NCBI GenBank assembly: GCA_024224815.1
Contig: JAAENC010000350.1
Span: forward strand, 1-64,000
Source of the DNA: Chloroflexota bacterium
GTDB taxonomy: Bacteria; Chloroflexota; Anaerolineae; Anaerolineales; Villigracilaceae
Direction of reading: 5' to 3'
DNA: 64,000 bases
Shown: positions 17,321 to 24,824 of the stretch, piece by piece
Layout: each line of letters opens with the position of its first letter
How positions within the stretch are numbered: the first letter of the stretch is position 1
Translations under genes and position numbers: made by a program
The notes under the pieces: generated by a model
What the model saw: only the letters and a program-made list of their open reading frames with translations
Database searches by the model: none
Told to the model about the DNA's origin: nothing

Positions 17321-17357
17321 AAAAGAGATGAGCTTCTTTTGAAAGCTCATCTCTTTT
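17321..17357. terminator. bidirectional intrinsic terminator
   Basis: Strong stem AAAGAGATGAGCTT / AAGCTCATCTCTTT with A-run and T-run flanks, between two convergent genes. Confidence 0.9.
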
Positions 17358-17376
17358 TGATTAGAAAAGTCAGATA

Positions 17377-18060
17377 CTATGGTTTGCTAACGAGAAAATT
17401 GTCGAAGTGTATTTCTGTGCTGGAGACCTCGAAGGTGCCTGCAAGAAGACCTACATCGCCACTAGTGAAGGATGAATCTGTGGCTGTTTCAACCTGTTGC
17501 CCGTTTACGAATAATGTTAGATTGCTGCCAATGCAATCTAATCGTATGCGGTTTGTTGCGGCACCTTGTTTAATAGCATCAGATGGCACCATATTTTCAT
17601 TAGAGATATATTCTGTGCTTCCTGCAGCTACTTTTCCAACAACAGCATAGCCATCGCTGCTGATAATCCCGAAATAGTAATTAGGACTCTCTGGAGAGCC
17701 AGAGTATCGACAAATTACACCGTAATCATTATCGTCTTCTCCACCAACTTTGGTCGCATCCGCTTCTACACGTACATCGCCATCAAAGCTTTTTCCGGGA
17801 TTTGCCCAAATATCAAAAGAAGACGTTTTTACGTACATTTTGTATACGCCATCACCGTAGTCGGTTAAGCCCTCATCCCAGTCCGCGCGATCCCAGCCGC
17901 TGTTGGGGTTAGAGAAATCATCCTGAAATAAAGTATTATTATTTGCCGCAGGTGCATTTTCTGCAGGGCTATCATTTGAAGCGACGGGGCCAGTGAAGAG
18001 GCTGCATGCTAAACTTGTAAGAAGCAGTACGAGCAAAAGAGGGAGTGTTGTTTTTTTCAT
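17377..18060 (-). CDS. lipoprotein with LamG/DUF1080-like domain (paralog 2)
   Basis: 227 residues from the ATG at 18060, which follows an AAAGGA site. Lipobox SLAC near residue 19, then a short Asn/Ala/Pro linker. The domain shares with the product of 15994-16626 the sequence VICRYS...NYYFGIISSDGYAVVGKV, IRLDCIGSNLTLFVNG and DVGLLAGTFE...FDNF. The two genes converge around a membrane-protein gene. A beta-sandwich surface-binding function is inferred only. Confidence 0.75.
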   Translation of the reverse strand: MKKTTLPLLLVLLLTSLACSLFTGPVASNDSPAENAPAANNNTLFQDDFSNPNSGWDRADWDEGLTDYGDGVYKMYVKTSSFDIWANPGKSFDGDVRVEADATKVGGEDDNDYGVICRYSGSPESPNYYFGIISSDGYAVVGKVAAGSTEYISNENMVPSDAIKQGAATNRIRLDCIGSNLTLFVNGQQVETATDSSFTSGDVGLLAGTFEVSSTEIHFDNFLVSKP

Positions 18061-18123
18061 TTCAAATCCTTTATTATGTTTAACAAGACGGTTTATAGAC
18101 AAACCAAAGAAAAGCTACACAAA

Positions 18124-18222
18124 GACATGACTCTGCGAGGAGCATGTATTTGCGGCGAAGCAGTCTCATAATTGAGAAGGAGATTGCTTCACCCCGAAGA
18201 ACATCGGGGTTCGCAAAGACAT
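18124..18222. repeat. dispersed palindromic repeat, family A copy 2 (degenerate)
   Basis: Decayed version of the family A element: GACATGACTCTGCGAGGAGC at the left, GCGGCGAAGCAGTCTC / GGAGATTGCTTC inner arms, and TTCGCAAAGACATTC at the right. It fills most of the gap before the RNase D gene. Confidence 0.55.
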
Positions 18223-18310
18223 TCTAATGTCTATATGATTTATCCGTTAGTATAAATACATATCTTTTATATGGCAATCACCATTTTGTCGGGTCTTTTG
18301 TCTCAGGGTG

Positions 18311-18316
18311 TATAAT
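18311..18316 (+). promoter_or_regulatory. -10 box of the RNase D gene, probable leaderless start
   Basis: TATAAT ends 6 nt before the ATG at 18323. There is no Shine-Dalgarno. A weak TTGTCG lies 19 bp upstream as a possible -35. Confidence 0.55.
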
Positions 18317-18322
18317 CAAACT

Positions 18323-19447
18323 ATGACACAAAAAACATTAGCGCAGCCAATTTACGTAGACACGCCAAGTACGCTGAACATCCTTCTGAAAGATCTATCC
18401 AGCGAAGCCATTATAGCCATAGATACAGAATCAAATAGCTTGCACGCTTATAAAGAGCAAGTTTGTTTGATCCAGTTTTCGACCCCCTCACAAGATTATC
18501 TTCTTGACCCACTTGCCTTACCCAATATAGATGCTCTTTCACCTCTTTTTGAAAACCCCGAAATCGAAAAAATATTCCACGCGGCAGAATATGATCTTAT
18601 CTGCCTAAAACGTGATTTCGGCTTTCGTTTCGTCAATATCTTCGACACAATGATCGCTGCGCGTATCCTTGGGTATAAAAAAGTCGGCCTGGGTAATTTG
18701 CTCGAGCAAAAATTTAACGTAAAAGTAAATAAGAAATTTCAAAAAGCAGATTGGGGGAAACGCCCTCTGACCAATGATATGCTGAGCTACGCCCGACTTG
18801 ACACACATTATTTGATCGAGTTGCGGGGAATATTCAAAGGAGAACTTGAAAAAACTAAAAAATGGGATTTAGCAAAAGAAGATTTTGGAATTGCCTCGAC
18901 TATGGCAGGGACTAATAACCGTAAGCCACTTCCAATTTGGGAAAGAGTCGGTGGACGAGCCAAACTTGACCCTCGGCAGGCTACCGTTCTAAATGAAGTT
19001 TGCCTGGCAAGAGAAAAGCTCGCCGCTAAACTAAACCGCCCTCCTTTCAAAATTATTGGCAACAAATCCCTCATCCAATTGGCAGAAGTTCAGCCGCGCA
19101 CCCAGCGTGATATGGAAATAGAGGGCTTTTCTCCACGCCAAATTGGTCGTTTCGGGAAAGCCTTTCTCGCGGCAGTAGAGCGTGGTCGTCACGCAGATGT
19201 TGTTAAACGTACGCCATCCTCTCGTCCGAGCGATGCCTTTATGTTCCGCTTTGATAAGCTTCGAAATTGGCGAAAAGAAAAAGCAAAGAAAATGAACGTT
19301 GAATCCGATGTCATCTTGCCACGCTTTCTGATGGAAGCTGTTGCTAAACAAAATCCAAATAATTTAGAAGAACTGTCCATAATTCTAGAAAAATCCCCAT
19401 GGCGATTAGAAAAATACGGGGAAGAAATTCTAAGCGCAGCAGGATAA
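18323..19447 (+). CDS. rnd: ribonuclease D (DEDDy exonuclease with HRDC domain)
   Basis: 374 residues from the ATG at 18323; an upstream in-frame GTG (18308) overlaps the -10 box and is unlikely. The 3'-5' exonuclease domain shows IIAIDTESNSLH (DxE), IFHAAEYDLICLKRDFG (Asp) and YARLDTHYLIEL (Y-x3-D), the four acidic residues and Tyr of DEDDy nucleases. The HRDC domain follows around 225-300 (LNEVCLAREKLAAKLNRPPFKIIGN). It trims 3' ends of structured RNAs such as tRNA precursors. The YjbR-family gene follows after 6 bp. Confidence 0.92.
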   Translation: MTQKTLAQPIYVDTPSTLNILLKDLSSEAIIAIDTESNSLHAYKEQVCLIQFSTPSQDYLLDPLALPNIDALSPLFENPEIEKIFHAAEYDLICLKRDFGFRFVNIFDTMIAARILGYKKVGLGNLLEQKFNVKVNKKFQKADWGKRPLTNDMLSYARLDTHYLIELRGIFKGELEKTKKWDLAKEDFGIASTMAGTNNRKPLPIWERVGGRAKLDPRQATVLNEVCLAREKLAAKLNRPPFKIIGNKSLIQLAEVQPRTQRDMEIEGFSPRQIGRFGKAFLAAVERGRHADVVKRTPSSRPSDAFMFRFDKLRNWRKEKAKKMNVESDVILPRFLMEAVAKQNPNNLEELSIILEKSPWRLEKYGEEILSAAG

Positions 19448-19453
19448 ATACTT

Positions 19454-19816
19454 ATGAAACTTGAAAGTCTTCGTAAAACTTTACTTGATAGAAAAAGAAC
19501 AACAGAAGAGACGCCTTTTGGTCCTGAGGTATTAGTCTACAAGGTTATGGGAAAGATGTTCGCCTTGATCGCTTGGGAAAAAGACCCTCTTGACCTGACG
19601 CTAAAATGTGACCCCGATCTTGCGCTTGCTTTACGCGCCAAATATCCTGCTGTTAAAGCGGGCTATCATATGAGCAAAAAACACTGGAATACGGTCACGC
19701 TGGACAGCAGCATTCCCGAAAATGAGATATTGGATATGATAGAAGATTCTTATGATTTGGTCGTCAAAGGCTTGAAAAAATCAGATAGAGAGAAACTCGC
19801 GAAAGACTCTAAATAA
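19454..19816 (+). CDS. MmcQ/YjbR family protein
   Basis: 120 residues. Motifs typical of YjbR: TTEETPFGPEVLVYKVMGKMFALIAWE, LKCDPDLALALRAKYPAVKAGYHMSKKHWNTVTLDSSIP and SYDLVVKGL near the end. The fold resembles CyaY-like DNA-binding proteins, but no cellular role is established. It lies 6 bp after rnd and 35 bp before the beta-CASP hydrolase gene on the same strand, so the three may form a transcription unit. Confidence 0.85.
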   Translation: MKLESLRKTLLDRKRTTEETPFGPEVLVYKVMGKMFALIAWEKDPLDLTLKCDPDLALALRAKYPAVKAGYHMSKKHWNTVTLDSSIPENEILDMIEDSYDLVVKGLKKSDREKLAKDSK

Positions 19817-19851
19817 CCCTCGATGTCAAAAAGAAGATTTAGGAGGTTAGG

Positions 19852-21246
19852 ATGAAAATTAAATTTTATGGCGCAGCCCGCACAGTAACCGGCTCGATGC
19901 ATTTGCTTGAAATTAATGGCTCACGTATTCTGCTCGAATGCGGTCTTTTTCAGGGAAAACGTAACGAAACTTACGAACGTAATCGACATTTCCCTTTTGA
20001 TCCTTCTAAGATTGACGCAGTGCTTCTCTCTCACGCTCATATTGACCATAGCGGAAATTTACCCAACCTTGTAAAACAAGGTTACGAAGGGGAAATTACT
20101 GCTACGCGTGCTACTACACATCTTGTTAAATTAATGTTACGAGATTCGGGGCATATTCAGGAATCTGATATTGCCTACGTCAACAAAAAGCGTGCCAAAA
20201 AGGGATTGCCCCCTATGGAACCGCTTTACACGCTAGAAGATGCCGAAAAGGTTGCCGGGCACTTTAACTCTGTTGAATATGATGCCCCTGTAGAAATAGC
20301 TGAAGGCGTGCGAGCTACTTTTATGGATGCCGGCCACATCCTTGGATCAGCAAGCATTGCGCTGGACATTAAAGAAGACGAGCGTTCTTTCCGCATTTGG
20401 TTTTCCGGTGATATTGGCCGACGTGATTTACCTATTCTCCGCGACCCTGTTCTGCCGATCAATGCAGATTATCTTCTTATGGAATCAACTTATGGGGATA
20501 AAGGGCATCGCCCTCCATACCTTGCCTACGAAGAATTGCGTGCTGTTGTGCAAAAAACAATTGAGCGTGGCGGAAAAGTGATTATTCCTTCTTTTGCCGT
20601 TGGGCGCACTCAGGAACTAGCCGTTTTTCTGCACCAAATGATTAAAAAAGGCGAAATCCCCTCTGTTCCTGTTTACGTAGATAGCCCCTTGGCAATTAAT
20701 GCCTCTCAAATTTTTAATGAACATCCTGAATGTATGGACGTAGAAACCCTCGCCGATATTCGCGCTCGCGGACACGCTGCTCTCGATTTCAAAGAAATTT
20801 CATATACGCGTTCTGTAGCAGAATCAAAAGCAATTAATGAATACCAAGGCTCTGCAATTATCATCTCTGCTTCGGGGATGGCCGAAGCAGGCCGCATTTT
20901 GCATCATCTGCGTAATAATGTCGGCAATCCTCGTAATACAATTCTTATTGTCGGCTGGCAAGCCCCTCACACGCTTGGTCGCCGTCTTGCAGATCGAGAA
21001 AGAGAAATTAAGATATTTGGCGAGAAATTTTACAGGCAAGCAGAAGTAGCAACTATTGGTGGGCTTTCCGCTCATGCCGGAAGAGATATGCTGATCGAAT
21101 ACGCTTCAGCGGTCAAAAAACAGGTGAAAAAAGTTTTTCTGGTGCACGGTGAAGAACGCGGAGCTTTGCCTTTGAAAAAAGAATTGGAAATGCAAGGTTT
21201 CAAAGAAGTAATATATCCAGAAAAAGCATCAGTTTTCGAAATTTAA
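19852..21246 (+). CDS. MBL-fold beta-CASP RNA hydrolase (YSH1/CPSF-like)
   Basis: 464 residues. The metallo-beta-lactamase motif is SHAHIDHSG (HxHxDH at 61-66), with MDAGHILGSASI, FSGDIGR and LMESTYGD for the remaining metal ligands. The beta-CASP insert covers about 220-340, and IVGWQAPHTLGR plus SAHAGRDML are family signatures. Relatives such as TTHA0252 are endo- or exoribonucleases in the cytoplasm. A GGAGG-like site (AGGAGGTTAGG) precedes the ATG. It follows rnd and yjbR, an RNA-processing neighbourhood. Confidence 0.92.
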   Translation: MKIKFYGAARTVTGSMHLLEINGSRILLECGLFQGKRNETYERNRHFPFDPSKIDAVLLSHAHIDHSGNLPNLVKQGYEGEITATRATTHLVKLMLRDSGHIQESDIAYVNKKRAKKGLPPMEPLYTLEDAEKVAGHFNSVEYDAPVEIAEGVRATFMDAGHILGSASIALDIKEDERSFRIWFSGDIGRRDLPILRDPVLPINADYLLMESTYGDKGHRPPYLAYEELRAVVQKTIERGGKVIIPSFAVGRTQELAVFLHQMIKKGEIPSVPVYVDSPLAINASQIFNEHPECMDVETLADIRARGHAALDFKEISYTRSVAESKAINEYQGSAIIISASGMAEAGRILHHLRNNVGNPRNTILIVGWQAPHTLGRRLADREREIKIFGEKFYRQAEVATIGGLSAHAGRDMLIEYASAVKKQVKKVFLVHGEERGALPLKKELEMQGFKEVIYPEKASVFEI

Positions 21247-21248
21247 GA

Positions 21249-21254
21249 TATAAT
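21249..21254 (+). promoter_or_regulatory. -10 box of tRNA-Ser
   Basis: TATAAT 14 bp upstream of the mature tRNA 5' end, overlapping the stop region of the preceding hydrolase gene. Confidence 0.5.
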
Positions 21255-21267
21255 ACGCCCGCTCACT

Positions 21268-21355
21268 GGAGAGGTGCCGGAGTGGTTGAACGGGGCGGTC
21301 TCGAAAACCGTTGTAGTCTTCTGGGCTACCGAGGGTTCGAATCCCTCTCTCTCCG
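21268..21355 (+). tRNA. tRNA-Ser (anticodon CGA)
   Basis: Complete cloverleaf of class II type. Acceptor GGAGAGG pairs with TCTCTCC, discriminator G at 21355 and no encoded CCA. The anticodon loop CTCGAAA gives CGA at 21302-21304, reading UCG Ser codons. A long variable arm (TTGTAGTCTTCTGGGCTACC) and T arm GAGGGTTCGAATCCCTC are present. A TATAAT at 21249-21254 is its likely -10 box. Confidence 0.97.
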
Positions 21356-21360
21356 CTCTA

Positions 21361-21423
21361 AGCATCCAAAAACATTTCTGGATGCGACCGCCGCCGCAGC
21401 CAACGCTCGGCGGCTCTTTTTTT
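21361..21423 (+). terminator. terminator after tRNA-Ser
   Basis: Two hairpins: GCATCCA / TGGATGC (21362-21385) and GCCGCCG / CGGCGGC (21390-21414), the latter followed by TCTTTTTTT. Confidence 0.8.
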
Positions 21424-21437
21424 AGAGAATAATTATT

Positions 21438-22316
21438 ATGACAAAAATGAAATTAGCTCTCGCACAGATTAATACCAAATTAGGGGATGTGGATGCGAAT
21501 CTCGAAAAGCATCTTAACCTGATAGGAAAAGCCACCGCTCGTGGTTCAGACTTGATACTCTTCCCCGAGCTTTCTCTAACCGGATACACCCTCCAGGATA
21601 TCACCCCTACAGTCGCTCATCGCCCTACATCAGATGACCCCATCTTTCGACCCCTCCTCGAAGCCAGCAACGAAATAGATATGGTCGTCGGCTTTGTAAA
21701 TGAAGACGAGCGTCATCGTTTTTATATTGCCGATGCTTATCTCTCGGAGGGCAAAGTTCTCCACGTTCACCATAAAGTTTATTTACCAACTTACGGTCTT
21801 TTCGACGAAGGTCGATTTTTTGCGTGGGGAGATTCTATTCGTGCCTTTGATACCCGCTTTGGGCGTGTTGGGATGCTCATTTGCGAAGACTTTTGGCATA
21901 TTTCTCCCCCTTATTTGCTCTGGCTTGATGGTGCAGATATTTTATTGCTCACATCTGCGTCTCCTGGTCGTGGTCTAAACGATGATAACAGGCTTGAATC
22001 TGCTCGCTGGGTAGAACATACTAATCAGGCTTATGCTAATCTTTTTACCAGTTTTGTTGCGCACTCAAACCGCGTTGGCTATGAAGATGGCCTACATTTT
22101 TGGGGCGGTTCAACAGTCTATGATCCCAATGGAGAGTTATTAGCAAAAGCGCCTTACCAAGAAGAAGCCCTGACCTTTGTCGATCTGGATTTAAATCAAC
22201 TTCATCGTACGCGGGCGCGCTTACCCCTTTTGCGAGATGAACGCACTGCTCTGGTAGAACGCGAGCTAGGGCGTATTCTTGGGAGTAATGACCGTAAAGC
22301 GCATACGGGAAGATAA
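21438..22316 (+). CDS. nitrilase-fold glutaminase subunit of NAD+ synthetase
   Basis: 292 residues of the carbon-nitrogen hydrolase family. The catalytic triad is visible: Glu44 (FPELSLTGY), Lys113 (HHKVYLPTYG) and Cys149 (MLICEDFW). The sequence resembles the N-terminal glutaminase half of glutamine-dependent NAD+ synthetases, which supplies ammonia to the synthetase half. Here it is a separate protein whose stop lies 2 bp before the nadE start, so the two are almost certainly co-translated subunits. It follows the tRNA terminator directly. Confidence 0.88.
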   Translation: MTKMKLALAQINTKLGDVDANLEKHLNLIGKATARGSDLILFPELSLTGYTLQDITPTVAHRPTSDDPIFRPLLEASNEIDMVVGFVNEDERHRFYIADAYLSEGKVLHVHHKVYLPTYGLFDEGRFFAWGDSIRAFDTRFGRVGMLICEDFWHISPPYLLWLDGADILLLTSASPGRGLNDDNRLESARWVEHTNQAYANLFTSFVAHSNRVGYEDGLHFWGGSTVYDPNGELLAKAPYQEEALTFVDLDLNQLHRTRARLPLLRDERTALVERELGRILGSNDRKAHTGR

Positions 22317-22318
22317 TT

Positions 22319-23146
22319 ATGGCAATATCTAACCTCGACATAAACACTACTCTGGCAACGAAAATTCTTTCGGGTTTTATCAAATCGGAACTAAGCCGTG
22401 TTGGCTTCACACGTGCGGTGATCGGGCTTTCGGGGGGAATTGATTCAGCGCTCTCGCTTGCTTTGGCAACGGAAGCAATTGGAAAGGAGAACGTTCTCGC
22501 TATTCGGATGCCGTATAAAGCCTCCAGCCAGGATTCTCTCGATCATGCGCAGCTCTGCATCGACAAATTTGGTGTCCAATCACTAACGATTCCTATCACA
22601 GAAATGGCCGATCCGCTCATCGCCTTTGATCCCAAAATGTCAAAAACGCGTAAGGGAAATATTATGGCGCGTTGTCGTATGATCGTTTTATATGATCAAT
22701 CTGAAGCATTTGGTGGTTTGGTGATAGGGACGAGCAACAAAACTGAGGTTTTGCTGGGCTATTCGACAATTTTTGGTGATTCTGCCTCTGCCTTAAACCC
22801 GATCGGTGATCTGTATAAGACGCAGGTGCGTCAGCTTTCGAGAGCTTTGGGCGTGCCAAGTGAAATCATTGATAAAGCGCCTTCTGCTGACCTTTGGGCA
22901 GATCAGACTGACGAAAGTGAACTTGGCTTTACCTATGCAGAAGTGGACAAGCTCTTTTATTTATTGGTAGACCAGCGTTATCGGGTAGAAGAGTGTGTGG
23001 ATGCCGGCTTTGATGAGGCTTTTGTACAGGCGGTTATTAAACGTGTGCGACAAAATCAGTTTAAGCGGATGATGCCACCGATTGCAAAGGTGAGTAATCG
23101 TACAATAGGTTATGATTTCCTTTATTTGCGTGATTGGGGCACATAA
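22319..23146 (+). CDS. nadE: NAD+ synthetase, ATP-pyrophosphatase subunit
   Basis: 275 residues. It adenylates nicotinic acid adenine dinucleotide and amidates it to NAD+. P-loop SGGIDS at 38-43, plus MPYKASSQDSLDHAQ, NIMARCRMIVLYDQSEAFGGLVIGTSNKTE, ILLGYSTIFGDSASALNPIGDLYKTQVRQLSRALGVP-like text and KAPSADLWADQTDESELG are all NadE signatures. It lacks the fused glutaminase domain, which is encoded by the gene 2 bp upstream. The pair therefore rebuilds glutamine-dependent NadE from two polypeptides. Confidence 0.94.
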   Translation: MAISNLDINTTLATKILSGFIKSELSRVGFTRAVIGLSGGIDSALSLALATEAIGKENVLAIRMPYKASSQDSLDHAQLCIDKFGVQSLTIPITEMADPLIAFDPKMSKTRKGNIMARCRMIVLYDQSEAFGGLVIGTSNKTEVLLGYSTIFGDSASALNPIGDLYKTQVRQLSRALGVPSEIIDKAPSADLWADQTDESELGFTYAEVDKLFYLLVDQRYRVEECVDAGFDEAFVQAVIKRVRQNQFKRMMPPIAKVSNRTIGYDFLYLRDWGT

Positions 23147-23177
23147 TTGTCATTTCATAACGATGACGAAACACCCG

Positions 23178-23206
23178 TTGACGTGAGCCTGATTTCGCTA
23201 TATACT
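23178..23206 (+). promoter_or_regulatory. strong sigma70 promoter downstream of nadE
   Basis: TTGACG (23178-23183) and TATACT (23201-23206) separated by exactly 17 bp. It drives a very short unit that ends at the terminator 23251-23280. Confidence 0.7.
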
Positions 23207-23210
23207 CTTA

Positions 23211-23280
23211 GTATGCGAGTAGAAACGACATACTCCCTTTTAGTTGATTGAACGCACGCGATGCCCGCGTGCGTTTTTGT
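23211..23280 (+). ncRNA. putative ~70-nt small RNA or attenuated leader
   Basis: Starting about 7 nt after the -10 box, the predicted transcript has a hairpin AGTATG / CATACT (23210-23215 with 23229-23234) and then a perfect GC-rich terminator stem ACGCACGC / GCGTGCGT followed by TTTTT. No reasonable open frame lies inside. It could be a stand-alone sRNA, or a leader that attenuates the SWIM-protein gene whose start is at 23304. Prediction only. Confidence 0.45.
23251..23280 (+). terminator. intrinsic terminator before the SWIM gene
   Basis: Perfect stem AACGCACGC / GCGTGCGTT with a 7-9-nt loop and a T run, 24 bp before the next start codon. Confidence 0.8.
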
Positions 23281-23303
23281 ATTAATTTACCAAGGAGAAT
23301 AAA

Positions 23304-23537
23304 ATGGACTCTGGAATGATTGGGAAAATTCAAAAAGCAAAGCGTTATGCTGAGCAAGAACGTGAACGCTTTCATATAGAATCACTTGTTGTCTCTGTAG
23401 ATGGGACCAACAATAAACATACAGTTACCTTTGCAGATGGAAAACTAACTTGTACTTGCGATTTTTATCAAACGCGCGAATATTGTAGTCATACTATGGC
23501 TATCGAAGAGATCATGAAAGGGGTAGAGCCACTTTAG
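23304..23537 (+). CDS. small SWIM zinc-finger protein
   Basis: 77 residues. The C-terminal half has TCTCDFYQTREYCSHTMAI, the CxCx(n)CxH pattern of SWIM zinc fingers, which bind DNA or proteins. Before it is a beta-strand stretch VVSVDGTNNKHTVTF. AAGGAG precedes the ATG. It stands alone between two terminators, the upstream one possibly acting as an attenuator. No partner helicase or recombinase gene is adjacent, so the role is open. Confidence 0.75.
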   Translation: MDSGMIGKIQKAKRYAEQERERFHIESLVVSVDGTNNKHTVTFADGKLTCTCDFYQTREYCSHTMAIEEIMKGVEPL

Positions 23538-23560
23538 TAAACTCTATTCAAATTATCAAT

Positions 23561-23604
23561 AAAAAAAGAGCCTTCACTACAGTTTCAGTGAAGGCTCTTT
23601 TTTG
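23561..23604 (+). terminator. terminator of the SWIM gene
   Basis: Long perfect stem AAAAGAGCCTTCACT / AGTGAAGGCTCTTTT with T tail. Confidence 0.9.
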
Positions 23605-23716
23605 TAAGGTTTTTGAAAAGAAGCTCGTCTTATAGAAGATACTCTCTGGTAGATTTTCAGTATTCTAAGTTTATTATTAAGTAGATTTTGCTCCAATAAG
23701 GTAGAATGAAAATACT

Positions 23717-24754
23717 ATGACACGAATTTCAAGACGAGACTTTCTTAAACTCAGCGCATTGGGCGTTGGAACGATGGCTTTTTCTCCAATCAAAGAGCGG
23801 CTTAATCTTTTTGATGATCGCAGCTTAGTGCGTGTAGCTACAGATGCGATTAGTGTACATAGCCAGCCTAATGACGAGAGCCGAATTGTTGGGCAGTGGT
23901 ATAGAGATGATTTGCTCACTGTTTACGAAGAGGTAAGAGCTGAAACCCCTGCTTATAATCCTGTTTGGTATCGCGTTTGGGGCGGGTTTGTACACCGTGC
24001 CCGCTTGCAGCGTGTTGAGCTCCTTTATAACCCTACTCAAAGCTATTTTGAAGAAGGTAAGCGTTATCTGGCAGATATTACTGTTCCCTATACGCGAGCT
24101 ATGCGCCACACAAAATTTTATGGATGGGAGCCGCTTTACCGCCTTTATTACGGGTCTGTTCATTGGGTGGACGGTATGGATAAAGGCCCTGATGGCGAAC
24201 TCTGGTATCGGGTTTTTGATGAGCTTGTTTCAGTGCCGTATTTTGTTAGACCCTCTGATTTGCGAATGATTCCGCCCGAATCGCTTGCGCCCATCTCGCC
24301 AGAAGTAGATTTTCTTGACAAGCATGTGGATGTAGATTTGACCACGCAGAAAGTTTATGCTTATGAATACGACAAGGTTGTTTTTGAAACCGTAATTTCA
24401 TCCGGCTTGATCTATGGGGGCAACCCAAATGGAATTGGTACCAAAACCCCAACAGGGCAATTTCATATTCGCGAGAAAATGCCGTCCAAGCATATGGGTG
24501 AGGGTAGTCTTGTCTCTGATATCGATGCCTATGTGCTCCCGGGCGTTCCCTGGACATGCTTCTTTACAGAAGCCGGGCATGCTTTTCATGGTACATATTG
24601 GCATGAAAATTATGGCGTACCAATGAGTCATGGCTGTATTAATATGCGTACAAACGAAGCAAAATGGCTTTTTCGCTGGCTACGTCCGGTTCACGATGGC
24701 CCACAGCTATATCGGCGCGGTTACGGATCAACGATAAATATTTTTTATAGCTAA
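23717..24754 (+). CDS. Tat-exported L,D-transpeptidase (YkuD), copy 1
   Basis: 345 residues. The N-terminus carries a twin-arginine signal, SRRDFLK at 5-11, followed by a hydrophobic stretch. Residues ~40-190 contain SH3-like segments (VATDAISVHSQPN...). The C-terminal YkuD domain has GTKTPTGQFHI, HGTYWHENYG and the catalytic MSHGCINM (Cys nucleophile with His), ending KWLFRW. It cross-links peptidoglycan stems (3-3 links) or anchors proteins outside the membrane. TAGAAT lies 9 nt before the ATG and no ribosome-binding site is seen. Paralog at 53554. Confidence 0.9.
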   Translation: MTRISRRDFLKLSALGVGTMAFSPIKERLNLFDDRSLVRVATDAISVHSQPNDESRIVGQWYRDDLLTVYEEVRAETPAYNPVWYRVWGGFVHRARLQRVELLYNPTQSYFEEGKRYLADITVPYTRAMRHTKFYGWEPLYRLYYGSVHWVDGMDKGPDGELWYRVFDELVSVPYFVRPSDLRMIPPESLAPISPEVDFLDKHVDVDLTTQKVYAYEYDKVVFETVISSGLIYGGNPNGIGTKTPTGQFHIREKMPSKHMGEGSLVSDIDAYVLPGVPWTCFFTEAGHAFHGTYWHENYGVPMSHGCINMRTNEAKWLFRWLRPVHDGPQLYRRGYGSTINIFYS

Positions 24755-24773
24755 TCGCTTGTAAAAAAAAATA

Positions 24774-24808
24774 AAAATAGCCTTGTGAAAAATCACAAGG
24801 CTATTTTT
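24774..24808. terminator. bidirectional terminator
   Basis: Perfect stem AAAATAGCCTTGTGA / TCACAAGGCTATTTT between convergent genes. Confidence 0.92.
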
Positions 24809-24824
24809 ATCTATTGAAAAGAAA

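Noticed and set aside
22317-22318. Broken fused NAD synthetase (frameshift)
   Set aside because: The glutaminase ends with a proper tail and stop, and nadE starts with its own ATG; no decay of either domain. A true split is simpler.
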